64,000 nt of DNA from contig NZ_CP035425.1 in the NCBI RefSeq assembly GCF_006740685.1, positions 1,279,687-1,343,686 on the forward strand, read 5' to 3'. Position numbers and translations under genes: made by a program. The stretch is from Candidatus Nitrosopumilus sp. SW. Its GTDB lineage: Archaea; Thermoproteota; Nitrososphaeria; Nitrososphaerales; Nitrosopumilaceae. Position 1 is the stretch's first letter; every line of letters begins with the position of its first letter. The notes under the pieces are model-generated. The model was not told the DNA's origin. It saw nothing but the letters and a program-made list of their open reading frames with translations, and did no database searches. This document shows, in pieces, positions 52,636 to 61,061 of this stretch.

Positions 52636-53751
52636 TTGGCTGCATCAAAGACAAAGAAATCAACTGCCAAAAAATCTATTACTAAAAAGACTAAAGCAAC
52701 CAAAAAATCTGCAACCAAAAAAGTTGTGAAAAAAACAACCAAAAAAACTACTGCCAAAAAAATAGCAAAACCAAAGCGTACTAAAGTAATTTGCATCTCT
52801 CATAAAGAAGATGCTGATGGTATTAGTTCTGCTGCATTAATTAGACAAGCATTTGGCGGTGATGCTATACTAGTTGATTATCCTGGACAAATGGAAGCAT
52901 TACAACAAGTTGTTACTGATGAAAAATTAAAATCCTTATACATTTGTGATTTGGGTCTTAGCAAAAAAACTCAGGATGAATTTATTGAAATCATGACGAC
53001 CTTGAGAAAAAATAAAGTTTCAATTACCTATATTGATCACCATGATATTGATCCTGCTGTTGTAAAATCATTACAAAAAATCAAAGTCAAAGTGATTCAT
53101 GATATTAACGAATGCACTACTGTCCAAGTTTACAATGCTTTTAAATCAAAATTAAATGAACATGCAACTTTTGTTGCAACATGTGCTGCAATTACTGATT
53201 ATATGGAAGACAGACCACTAGGTTCTAAATTACTTCAGATGTATGATAGACAATTTGCACTCATCAGTGCCACTGTTCTAACTTACAATATTGTTGGCCA
53301 TCAAAAAGAACCAGATTATCTGTTGTACTTGGTTGAAGAACTAGCAGAATCTAAATTCCCTCATGATATCCCAAATACCTTTGAGTTTGCACAAATTCAA
53401 GTCGAAAAACTCTCTCAAATGATTGCCAAAGTAAAGGCAGGTATGAAAACAATGAAAAATCTTGGACATATGGAAATTTTAGATTCAGGTGCTAGTGGTG
53501 CTGTGAATTTTGTAATGGGGCTATCTGGCAAAGATGTGGGAGTTGCATACAAAGAAAGAGTAGACCATGGTATCTATGCAGTATCTGTTAGAGGTTCCAA
53601 AAACTGTAAAGTTCATTTGGGAAAAATTGTTAACTCTTTGGCAACTGAACTTGGTGGTTCTGGTGGTGGACATGATAGAGCATGTGGTGCCGTTATCCCA
53701 AAACCAAAGATAAAAAAATTCATCACAGAACTAAATAAGAAAATAAAGTAA
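52636..53751 (+). CDS. DHH-family phosphoesterase (RecJ-like) with lysine/threonine-rich tail
   Basis: A 371-residue protein from TTG 52636. Residues about 1-48 form a Lys/Thr/Ala-rich disordered tail in which KKTTKK-like steps recur, similar in composition to histone H1 tails. Then comes a DHH phosphoesterase domain with ISHKEDADGIS (metal site), CDLGLS and YIDHHDID, and a C-terminal DHHA1 domain with SGGGHDRACGA. Archaeal RecJ-like nucleases act in DNA replication and repair and some interact with GINS. Nuclease or other phosphoesterase activity inferred; the tail probably binds DNA. Confidence 0.92.
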   Translation: MAASKTKKSTAKKSITKKTKATKKSATKKVVKKTTKKTTAKKIAKPKRTKVICISHKEDADGISSAALIRQAFGGDAILVDYPGQMEALQQVVTDEKLKSLYICDLGLSKKTQDEFIEIMTTLRKNKVSITYIDHHDIDPAVVKSLQKIKVKVIHDINECTTVQVYNAFKSKLNEHATFVATCAAITDYMEDRPLGSKLLQMYDRQFALISATVLTYNIVGHQKEPDYLLYLVEELAESKFPHDIPNTFEFAQIQVEKLSQMIAKVKAGMKTMKNLGHMEILDSGASGAVNFVMGLSGKDVGVAYKERVDHGIYAVSVRGSKNCKVHLGKIVNSLATELGGSGGGHDRACGAVIPKPKIKKFITELNKKIK

Positions 53752-53862
53752 TCATTGTAATCCTCTTGGGATTTTTTTCACAGCATGTGAAATTGAAATT
53801 CTTCCAGGACCTATTGCAATTATTGCTAATACTGCTTCAAGCATTACTAAATTCCATCCCAT
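53752..53862 (-). pseudogene. Possible decayed DoxX-like fragment
   Basis: A 36-codon frame encodes a hydrophobic helix followed by GPGRISI and a basic end (VKKIPRGLQ), like the C-terminus of DoxX-family membrane proteins. Immediately upstream, in a second frame, the minus strand can encode GFFVSKGGWDG, the motif that normally precedes that helix. A frameshift and in-frame stops separate the parts. It may be a remnant of a DoxX gene; a new small membrane ORF is the alternative, since aaggagg precedes the ATG. Confidence 0.4.
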
Positions 53863-53993
53863 CCTCCTTTAGAAACAAAAAATCCATTTTGCTATCTAAT
53901 GTGAAATACTGCATCTAGTACAATTACAGAAAATATTGTATGATATTTTTGAGATTTGATTTTTTCTAAATCTAGCATTTCTGTAATGTACTG

Positions 53994-54812
53994 CTAATAT
54001 CTTGGTACGATTGCTAGTCTTGATTTTGCTGAAAATATGATTATTGAGATTATCGAAACTCCCAAAATCAATGATGCAATTACTCCAAATTCTGGAACTA
54101 CTACTCCGTCTTTGATTTCCACTTGTACTGATTTTTTATATTCTGATGCGACTCCTTGATTTGCAGTAATTGTATAAACTCCATCTTCTTTCCACATAGA
54201 ACCTCCTGTTTTGATTTGAACTTCAAAACTACCTCCTGCTTTAGGTGAAACTTGATCAATGGCTACAATATTTCCTGAAGGAGAATTTACAATTAATGTA
54301 ATGTCTGTCTCTGTACGCTTTGTAACTCCTGAAACATTAATGATATCTGAACCATTTTCTGCATCTGCTGTCATAGATATCACACTTGAAACGCTTGTTT
54401 GTTTTTCTTGAATAATGGACTCTTGAACTCTAATATCCACATCATTTCGTGGAAGTTCTTGTGCTAGTACGTTAAATGATGTCCTTGCAGTAATCTCTGT
54501 GTCTTCATGACTGACAAATACAGTATATGTTCCAACCTTAAAACTAGGAATGGTAGGCTGTAATAATTTTTTAAATTCACCATTGTCTTCAATTGGTACT
54601 TGTGGTTGATATGCAATACTTCCATCGGGGGCAATCACCTTTATTGTAACTGGCTTGTATTTTGTAACATCTGTAATTTTTCCAGAAATTAAGACTGACT
54701 CTAATGCTTTGATACTGTCTTTTGATACATTAACTTCTAAACTTGGTTCTGCAAAAACTGACGTTGTCATTAATGAGATCACAATAAAAAACATTCCTAG
54801 AATCTTTAACAT
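53994..54812 (-). CDS. PEFG-CTERM surface protein with two Ig-like domains
   Basis: A 272-residue exported protein: signal peptide (MLKILGMFFIVISLMTTSVFA), two Ig-like domains (about 22-120 and 140-230) each with a 'Ka.DGS' or 'S.SGN' turn, then the sorting motif VVPEFGV immediately before a hydrophobic helix and a basic tail. This is the PEFG-CTERM tail, substrate of the thaumarchaeal archaeosortase. It would be cleaved and anchored at the cell surface. Confidence 0.85.
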   Translation of the reverse strand: MLKILGMFFIVISLMTTSVFAEPSLEVNVSKDSIKALESVLISGKITDVTKYKPVTIKVIAPDGSIAYQPQVPIEDNGEFKKLLQPTIPSFKVGTYTVFVSHEDTEITARTSFNVLAQELPRNDVDIRVQESIIQEKQTSVSSVISMTADAENGSDIINVSGVTKRTETDITLIVNSPSGNIVAIDQVSPKAGGSFEVQIKTGGSMWKEDGVYTITANQGVASEYKKSVQVEIKDGVVVPEFGVIASLILGVSIISIIIFSAKSRLAIVPRY

Positions 54813-54870
54813 TTAATTCTCTGAATCTCAGCAGTATATTAACAGTATTTCAAAATTATACGTAATGTTA

Positions 54871-55032
54871 TTATCCTTTGATGTTTTTTCCTTTGATTTT
54901 TCTAATGATTTTCTTTACTTGTCTGTATGCCAAAACCGGAGGAATGCAATATGGACATCCTATATCTATAACTGAACAACAACAAAAACATTGGCATTTT
55001 CCTTTTTCATGGTTACATTCTTGGCAAATCAT
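54871..55032 (-). CDS. 53-aa cysteine-rich mini-protein
   Basis: A 53-codon ORF with nine cysteines in the first 30 residues, clustering as CQEC, CQCFCCC, and CPYC. A basic C-terminus (RQVKKIIRKIKGKNIKG) follows. It overlaps the upstream Cys-rich gene by 20 bp in another frame. The ligand pattern supports a zinc or iron-sulfur mini-protein. Confidence 0.55.
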   Translation of the reverse strand: MICQECNHEKGKCQCFCCCSVIDIGCPYCIPPVLAYRQVKKIIRKIKGKNIKG

Positions 55033-55210
55033 ATTTTTTACTTCTAGCTTTTGATCTTAATCTTGTTTTACAACATGGACATGTATTTTCCTCTGTAAGA
55101 AAAAATATTGCACATAACGAACACCACTTTTGTCCTATCTTGTAACGAAGATTGTTTGTAAATGATGTTGATTTTAATCGTTCACATAACCCATTACACA
55201 TTTGAACCAT
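55013..55210 (-). CDS. Cysteine-rich small protein, two CxxC pairs
   Basis: A 65-residue protein starting MVQMCNGLCERL (either ATG possible; the second at 55201 is also plausible). The CSLC pair at residues 31-34 and CPCC pair at 44-47 form a zinc ribbon, followed by a basic tail RLRSKARSKKYD. It overlaps the downstream 53-aa protein by 20 bp. Similar small ribbon proteins are common in thaumarchaea and unassigned. Confidence 0.7.
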   Translation of the reverse strand: MVQMCNGLCERLKSTSFTNNLRYKIGQKWCSLCAIFFLTEENTCPCCKTRLRSKARSKKYDLPRM

Positions 55211-55254
55211 GAGACATATGCTCTGAAAATATATTTAAGAAAATTTCCAAATCC

Positions 55255-56532
55255 TCAATTTTTCTCTCGCGTTATTTCATTAAACACACAAGACGCAGTA
55301 AGATCTCCTGTAACATTGACCATGGTTCTGATCATGTCCAAAATTCTATCTACTGAAAGTAATAACAAAATTCCTACTGGGGGAATTCCCACTGTGATAA
55401 GTATCGTAGCTAGGACAATTGTTCCAGCTCCTGGAACTGCAGGAGTTCCAATTGATGCTAAAAGAGAAGTGACAATGATCACAAGTATGGAAAACATACT
55501 CAACTCAATTGCAAAGAGCTGCGCCAAAAAGAAGACTGCTATTACTTGATACAAAGCAGTACCATCCATATTTACAGTGGTTCCAAGTGGGATTACGAAT
55601 TTTGAGACACGTGTATCTAGTTTAAGATCCTCTTCTGCAGTTTTTAATGTCATGGGCATTGTTGCCATTGAGCTAGCAGTTGAGAAAGCCAATGTCTGGG
55701 GATTACGGAATTTTGAAAATGTAGAAGAAATTGGTCTTTTTGCTACAAACTTTATGATCATTGTGTACACCAACAGCATTGCTCCTAGTCCTAGAATTAC
55801 CGTTGCCATGTATACTCCCAGCCCTGCCATTGTCTCCACTCCTACTTTGGCAACCATGCCTACAATCAAACCAAAAACTGCAAACGGTACAATCTTCATT
55901 GCCATGAGTAGAATGTATAATGTAATTTTTTGAATAGATTCTAGTAAATCCAACAAAGGTTTGACTGAGTCTTTTGGAAGTGCAGCCATTGCCAAACCGA
56001 CAATCATTGCCATTATCAAAATGCTTAGCATCTGTCCTTCAAGATAAGAAACAATTGGATTTCTTGGAATAATGTTTGATGCTATTTCTGGAATGTCATC
56101 TACTGAGAAACCTTCTGTAACTTTCAAATCCTCATCAGAAAGATCATGAGTCTCTTGAAGTGCAGTAAGATCTAGGATGCTACCAGGTGCAATAATTGAT
56201 GCAAGAGTTATTGCAATTAGAATTGCAATTGTTGTAGTGATTACAAAATAAACACCAATGCCCAACCCCAAAGTTTTCATTTTTTCTTTTGTACCTAAAT
56301 TAGTAATTGCAACTATGATTGATGCAAAAATTAATGGAACTATAATCATCAAAATCACACTCAAAAATATGTTAGCTGGAATTTTCAGATATGATGAAAT
56401 AGTATCCAAAGTATTGTCGTCTAAACCGACACCAACATCATCTCCTAAAACTAAACCTACTCCTACCCCTACAAGTAAAGAGATTACAACTTGAAACCAC
56501 AATTGTTTGAAAATATTATTTTTCAATGCCAT
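55255..56532 (-). CDS. Dicarboxylate/amino-acid:cation symporter (DctA/GltP family)
   Basis: A 425-residue multi-span transporter of the DAACS family. About eight membrane segments and re-entrant loops are present. Substrate signature regions are SSMATMPMTLKTAEEDL, LGTTVNMDGTALYQVIAVF and IGTPAVPGAGTIVLATILI, and the NVTGD end motif lies near Arg-Thr-Met-Val. It uses sodium or proton gradients to import glutamate, aspartate or C4-dicarboxylates; exact substrate unknown. Import of organic acids would suit occasional mixotrophy. Confidence 0.94.
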   Translation of the reverse strand: MALKNNIFKQLWFQVVISLLVGVGVGLVLGDDVGVGLDDNTLDTISSYLKIPANIFLSVILMIIVPLIFASIIVAITNLGTKEKMKTLGLGIGVYFVITTTIAILIAITLASIIAPGSILDLTALQETHDLSDEDLKVTEGFSVDDIPEIASNIIPRNPIVSYLEGQMLSILIMAMIVGLAMAALPKDSVKPLLDLLESIQKITLYILLMAMKIVPFAVFGLIVGMVAKVGVETMAGLGVYMATVILGLGAMLLVYTMIIKFVAKRPISSTFSKFRNPQTLAFSTASSMATMPMTLKTAEEDLKLDTRVSKFVIPLGTTVNMDGTALYQVIAVFFLAQLFAIELSMFSILVIIVTSLLASIGTPAVPGAGTIVLATILITVGIPPVGILLLLSVDRILDMIRTMVNVTGDLTASCVFNEITREKN

Positions 56533-56600
56533 ACGGTCTCCTTAGATTTTCACCATTCTCATTTCATATAAGAACTACCTGAAATGATTTGATTTGTTTA

Positions 56601-58649
56601 CTATGGTTTTACGGTGATCTTTGATGTCATTTCTGATTCATGGTGTTCTAAAATATGACAATGCATAAGCCATTCTCCTGGATTAGAAAACTCTACTAGA
56701 ATATCTATAGTACTTCCTTTAGGCACTAAAACACTGTCTTGCCATGACAAATTAGAGTTCATCTCTCCATTTTCTGAAATAACAATGAATCTTTGACCAT
56801 GCAAATGGAATGGATGTTGCATTGGGTGTACTGAATCTGGACTGTTAATCAATCTGATTTTCTTGATATCTCCCACATTGACTGTAAAATCAATATCAAA
56901 TCCTTCCTTTCCTGAATTTTTATCACGTAAAATCCACTTCGTATTTTTTTCATTTGACATCATATTCATGTGAGGCATCTCATCTTCCCATTCGATTCCG
57001 TTTGTATCGTGATGATGGTTCATTGAATCCTCGTGATGATCCATTGACATACCTTGTGCAATAATACTTGCATGGTCCATTGTACTATCTGCCATTTGAT
57101 GGTCTTGTTGCATTGAATCTTCCATCACTGACTGATGATTCATCGAATCATCCATAGTAGAATGATCATGTTCTGAATGATCATGTTCCGTAGAATGCAT
57201 AGACATATCTAATGCTGTCTCTAAATCAAACTCTAACTCTAATTCTGGTTCAATTGAAAAATGTTTTTTCAATGTTGACATTTCATATTTTATTTCTGAA
57301 TTTTTTGATAAATTAAAAAATTCTTCATTTGCTTGAACAATTGATTTGTTAACTATGATTTTTCCAATACTGTATTTTTTTTCAGGAGTAAAATGAATAA
57401 TGTCGTATATGCCGGGCGATTCAAACATGACTTCGACTACTCTTCTTTCAAATGGAGATATGATTACTGATTCTACAAAACCACTTTCTTCATAGTCACT
57501 CATATCTGATGTAACTAGCTTTAGATTTTGCTCCTCTATTTGGAAATTGAATGTTCTAGTATTTGCTGTATTTGTTAGGTAAAACTTTAGAACTTCATTT
57601 TGTGGCACTTCTAAGACATAATCTGATTCTCCGTTAATTAGCATAGTATTTCCAAATCTTCCCATTAGAACATGATCTACAATATCTTTGTCATATTCTA
57701 TAACCCCCTTTTCATTAATAGTAACATCATCTAAAATTAATGGAATCTGGAAATCTTGGTAATTCTCATCTTTCTCTTGAACTAGAATATTTCCATACAT
57801 ACCCATGTCTACTTGCATCTCAGTTCTGACATGTGGATGATAGACATAGATTCCAGTATCTGGAAATTTCAGAGTATATTGGAAAGTTTCTCCTGGTTGA
57901 ATTGGTTCTTGTGTAAGATGTGGCACTCCATCATTTTTGTAATCTAGTCTTAATCCGTGCCAATGAGTGGTAGTTGGAATATCTAAATTATTTTTTAAAT
58001 TAATGGTGATTGTGTCTCCTTGATTTGCTATTAGCATTGGACCTGGGCTTTGGTTGTTATATCCGAACATCCTGATTTTTTCTCCATTGATGACTTTCTC
58101 AATAACGTCTACTGAAAATTCTATGTTTTGATTATTTTCTAGATATATTGGTGATGCATTTGCAATGATTTTGTTTTGTATTTTTTCATAATCATATTCT
58201 GATTTTTCTCCAAATGAAATAATATTTTCATTAATCAGATGCTCTACTCCTCCAAGAAAATGTTCTTGAGGTATTTCACCTGATGTGTACCATTTTGCAC
58301 TGTTTCTGATCCAATCAGGAATTTTGATGTCTTCATTAACATTGATCTCAATGTCTTTTGTCTGAAGAATCTCCTGATTTGTGGTTCCAAATACTATTCT
58401 GGTATCTACTTCAATCACTCTTTCTTTGATAAGAAATCCTAAACTACTTGCAAATTCATGATCACTGATGGTGCCTTCAGACCACCATTTCACTACTTGG
58501 TTCACCCACTCAGGAATTTGTCCAATACCTGGGTCTGAATTATTGTGATCTGTCCATTCCTGTGAATAGGCCTGTTCAATACCTTGAGAGAGAAATGTTA
58601 TTCCCAAAAATATTATTGAAAAAATAAAAATACTTTGATTTGTTTTCAA
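56601..58649 (-). CDS. Three-domain multicopper oxidase with His/Met-rich insert and Trp modules
   Basis: A 682-residue exported enzyme: signal peptide (about 1-28), two Trp-rich repeats (about 45-82 and 110-146) like those of the 1028-aa protein, and three cupredoxin domains. Copper ligand motifs are HWHG, YHPH, HPMQHPFHLHG and HCHILEHHESEM, the last two holding the T1 Cys and axial Met, and all four HxH pairs. A disordered stretch at about residues 478-560 is rich in His, Met and Asp, and lies between domains 2 and 3. Copper oxidation or laccase-type activity outside the cell. Confidence 0.94.
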   Translation of the reverse strand: MKTNQSIFIFSIIFLGITFLSQGIEQAYSQEWTDHNNSDPGIGQIPEWVNQVVKWWSEGTISDHEFASSLGFLIKERVIEVDTRIVFGTTNQEILQTKDIEINVNEDIKIPDWIRNSAKWYTSGEIPQEHFLGGVEHLINENIISFGEKSEYDYEKIQNKIIANASPIYLENNQNIEFSVDVIEKVINGEKIRMFGYNNQSPGPMLIANQGDTITINLKNNLDIPTTTHWHGLRLDYKNDGVPHLTQEPIQPGETFQYTLKFPDTGIYVYHPHVRTEMQVDMGMYGNILVQEKDENYQDFQIPLILDDVTINEKGVIEYDKDIVDHVLMGRFGNTMLINGESDYVLEVPQNEVLKFYLTNTANTRTFNFQIEEQNLKLVTSDMSDYEESGFVESVIISPFERRVVEVMFESPGIYDIIHFTPEKKYSIGKIIVNKSIVQANEEFFNLSKNSEIKYEMSTLKKHFSIEPELELEFDLETALDMSMHSTEHDHSEHDHSTMDDSMNHQSVMEDSMQQDHQMADSTMDHASIIAQGMSMDHHEDSMNHHHDTNGIEWEDEMPHMNMMSNEKNTKWILRDKNSGKEGFDIDFTVNVGDIKKIRLINSPDSVHPMQHPFHLHGQRFIVISENGEMNSNLSWQDSVLVPKGSTIDILVEFSNPGEWLMHCHILEHHESEMTSKITVKP

Positions 58650-58700
58650 TTTGTTGAACTCATACTTTACTCGTATAATAATTCTAAGATGATTTCCAAC

Positions 58701-59156
58701 CTATTCTGAGATCTCAACTATTGCATCAATTTCTGTCATTGAATCAAGTGGTAAACTTCCTGCTCCTAAGGCTATTCTTGCATGTTTTCCTTTCTCTCCA
58801 AAAATCTCAAACATCAAGTCTGATGCTGCATTGATGACTTTTGGATGTTGTGTGAATTCTGGAACTGAATTTACAAATCCTGATAGTTTGACAATTTTTG
58901 AAACTTTGTCTAAACTACCTGCCTCTCTTTTGATTTGTGCTAGTATGTTGATTGCGCAACTTTTAGCTGATTTTTGAGCAGTTTCTAAATTGTCATCTGA
59001 AACTTTTCCAGTATATGCTACTTTCCCGTTTTCAAGTGGAATTTGTCCTGATATGAAAAGCAAATTTCCTGTTTTTACTGCGGGAATATAATTTCCTGCA
59101 GGTACTGGAGCTTCTGGTAATTCTATTCCTAATTCTTTGAGTTTTTCTTCAGACAT
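58701..59156 (-). CDS. RidA/YjgF-family protein
   Basis: A 151-residue Rid-family trimer subunit, which in RidA hydrolyses reactive enamine/imine intermediates. The key Arg is conserved in HARIALGAGSLPLDSMTEI, and the N-terminal ISGQIPLENGKVAYTGKVS is typical of the fold. The sequence is longer than minimal RidA (~130 aa), nearer to the YjgH-like subfamily. Stand-alone between the multicopper oxidase and TrmB genes. Confidence 0.93.
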   Translation of the reverse strand: MSEEKLKELGIELPEAPVPAGNYIPAVKTGNLLFISGQIPLENGKVAYTGKVSDDNLETAQKSAKSCAINILAQIKREAGSLDKVSKIVKLSGFVNSVPEFTQHPKVINAASDLMFEIFGEKGKHARIALGAGSLPLDSMTEIDAIVEISE

Positions 59157-59185
59157 GACAATTGTTGTGTCCTTTTTGTCTGATT

Positions 59186-60346
59186 TTAGTTTTTACTTAT
59201 TTTGATATGTACTTTTTCGCCTTTACTAGAGTTATTTTGGAACACTGTTCTAGTTTTGTAACCCTGTTTTTGTAGACACCCATCTAAAATTGAAACCCAT
59301 GGGAGAGAATGACCACTATTTAGTTTTGATTCTACTGTAATGTTTTTTGTATTTGCTTCAAAGTTAACATGTCCTGAGCATGTGATTTGTAATATTGCAT
59401 CCATTATTTCGATCACATCATCTAGTGATTTTGATTTTAAAGAAACGCCGTTCTTTTCTAACAATCTAAACAAGTCAAATTCTGGTTTTTTTGAAAACAT
59501 TGTGGAATTTAGTATGTGTGTCAATCCTATCTCGTTAATTGTTTTTATGATTTTGTAAATTTCTTGGGCCTCTGTTTTTGTCATGTCTGCAAGTGCTTTT
59601 GTTTTTATTGCATTTTTCCAAATATGTGAGAATAATTTCTCTTGATTTGCACTTAGAATGTCAGTTGATGAAAAGATTGCACCTTTTCCATTTTCATTGT
59701 TTATCAACAGTAATTCTGCCTCATCAAAAATAAAGCAATTTTGTGTAATGTCTGATGCTCTAATTTCTACTCCATCTGGTATTGATCTGTAGGATTCTGA
59801 ACAAATTTGTGTTGGCGATACTAGAACTTTAACGTCTAGATTCCTACGTAATACTGATACCAACTGCTCTTTACATTCTCCCAGCAAACCCAAACCCCAC
59901 TGATCTACCATTATCTTCATTGAAGACTTACTTCCATCAATCATGGTTTGAAGTTGTGACAGAACATTATTTGCACTAATGTGAAAGTATCTTTTTTCTT
60001 CTGAACCTCTTGATTTTCTACTTTCTTCACTAGCTTTTTTGAGATTAGATACTAGTGAGTTCATTGCGTTTACTTTGTTAATTTGTTCGTGAATAATACC
60101 ATCAAATGCATCTTCTGGTGCAATAGCGGTACACATTATTGGTTTACTTTTTGAAATTATTGCGAGTTTTTTATTTTCTAGTTTTAATAAAGTTGGATAA
60201 ATTTTGGTCCTTGGAATCTCTGAATAATATGCTAATTCTCCTGCTGAAATTGTACCTTTAGCGATTAGTGCAACATATGCTTGTGCTTCGTATTTGCTTA
60301 GACCGAATTCCTCAAGGCTAACTGTTAATGCGTGTTCATTGACCAT
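59186..60346 (-). CDS. TrmB-family transcriptional regulator
   Basis: A 386-residue TrmB-like regulator. Residues about 5-75 form the wHTH of the family (LSKYEAQAYVALIAKGTISAGELAYYSEIPRTKIYPTLLKLE), followed by a long coiled-coil and a PLD-like ligand domain (residues ~120-240) with a weakly conserved C-terminal domain. TrmB proteins of archaea sense sugars and other metabolites; the ligand here is unknown. It is divergent from the CdvC-containing operon, whose promoter region has an inverted repeat. Confidence 0.93.
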   Translation of the reverse strand: MVNEHALTVSLEEFGLSKYEAQAYVALIAKGTISAGELAYYSEIPRTKIYPTLLKLENKKLAIISKSKPIMCTAIAPEDAFDGIIHEQINKVNAMNSLVSNLKKASEESRKSRGSEEKRYFHISANNVLSQLQTMIDGSKSSMKIMVDQWGLGLLGECKEQLVSVLRRNLDVKVLVSPTQICSESYRSIPDGVEIRASDITQNCFIFDEAELLLINNENGKGAIFSSTDILSANQEKLFSHIWKNAIKTKALADMTKTEAQEIYKIIKTINEIGLTHILNSTMFSKKPEFDLFRLLEKNGVSLKSKSLDDVIEIMDAILQITCSGHVNFEANTKNITVESKLNSGHSLPWVSILDGCLQKQGYKTRTVFQNNSSKGEKVHIKISKN

Positions 60347-60437
60347 AATTATGATTGATTTGTTATTAGGTAAAATCGAGAGCTAAATTCCTTTACACAA
60401 ATACTCAAAAAAAATCAAAATTGTATCTGCAGTAATG

Positions 60438-60468
60438 TGTCACTGTGGTTACTAAATTAATTGTGACA
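60438..60468 (+). promoter_or_regulatory. Inverted repeat flanking a putative TATA box before the cdvC operon
   Basis: The half-sites tgtcac (60438-60443) and gtgaca (60463-60468) form a 6-bp inverted repeat around a 19-nt spacer. The spacer holds ctaaattaatt, a box A candidate, about 45 nt before the ATG at 60504. Half-sites bracketing the TATA box are typical of archaeal operators. The adjacent TrmB regulator is a natural candidate binder. Site not proven. Confidence 0.35.
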
Positions 60469-60503
60469 TCGTCCTCAAATACAAAATCTCAATAAAATAT
60501 CTC

Positions 60504-61061
60504 ATGTCGGTTAAATGTATAGAAATAGACAATGAGAATATCGCTCATTCTGTCACTTTAACTCCTAGATTGGTATATTCTACTTCTCTACTTGATGAGA
60601 TAGTGGGCATCATATCTCAAAAAAGAGATGATTTGAAACAATCCAACAAGGATTTAGTTTCTGATTTTGATGATTCAGACAAAACTCATCTTAGAGCAAT
60701 TGAACTTGAACGAATCATGGCATTTTCTCTTGAGGTTTTGACCTTAACAAAAAGGAAAACTAAAAGCATCACAAATATCCAATCCATTCCTCAAGTTTTA
60801 CCTTCGTCCATTCCTTTGATAAGAACAATTAGTGCTCAACTTTATGATCTAGTTCCTGATTGTAGTCAAAAACTCTCAGAACTTTCTGTCCATTTAGGAA
60901 GTATTGTACTTGATTCTGCAGCACTTACTCATGCTAGTTTTGATTTTAGTCAATCAAACATTGAATCCTCCACTTTACTTGATGAAGTAAAATTGATGGT
61001 GGACTCTAAAATAAGTAAGCAGTATCCTAATCTTGATTTTTTTAAATTACGTAATACTTGA
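60504..61061 (+). CDS. Helical protein resembling a divergent ESCRT-III/CdvB, first in the cdvC operon
   Basis: A 185-residue, almost all-helical cytosolic protein. Helix 1-2 region (about 28-85) has a basic/acidic pattern LDEIVGIISQKRDDLKQSNKD, then an EL-rich stretch; about 100-145 reads IRTISAQLYDLVPDCSQKL and SELSVHLGSIVLDSA, reminiscent of the CdvB core 'kVs..L..i.Pei...L.eIn..L..il'. No C-terminal winged helix or MIM is visible. It is translationally coupled (4-bp overlap) to the next gene, which precedes cdvC. The ESCRT-III assignment is inferred from pattern, not homology search. Confidence 0.6.
   Translation: MSVKCIEIDNENIAHSVTLTPRLVYSTSLLDEIVGIISQKRDDLKQSNKDLVSDFDDSDKTHLRAIELERIMAFSLEVLTLTKRKTKSITNIQSIPQVLPSSIPLIRTISAQLYDLVPDCSQKLSELSVHLGSIVLDSAALTHASFDFSQSNIESSTLLDEVKLMVDSKISKQYPNLDFFKLRNT

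Noticed and set aside
53892-53978. A 28-codon minus-strand ORF beginning Met-Leu-Asp-Leu-Glu
   Set aside because: Short, no conserved motif or Shine-Dalgarno sequence; it lies next to the DoxX-like remnant and cannot be supported.
56601-58649. Interpretation of the multicopper oxidase as a NirK nitrite reductase
   Set aside because: Four HxH-type T2/T3 copper motifs and the HCHxxxH C-terminal signature show a three-domain multicopper oxidase; NirK-type enzymes lack the T3 cluster.
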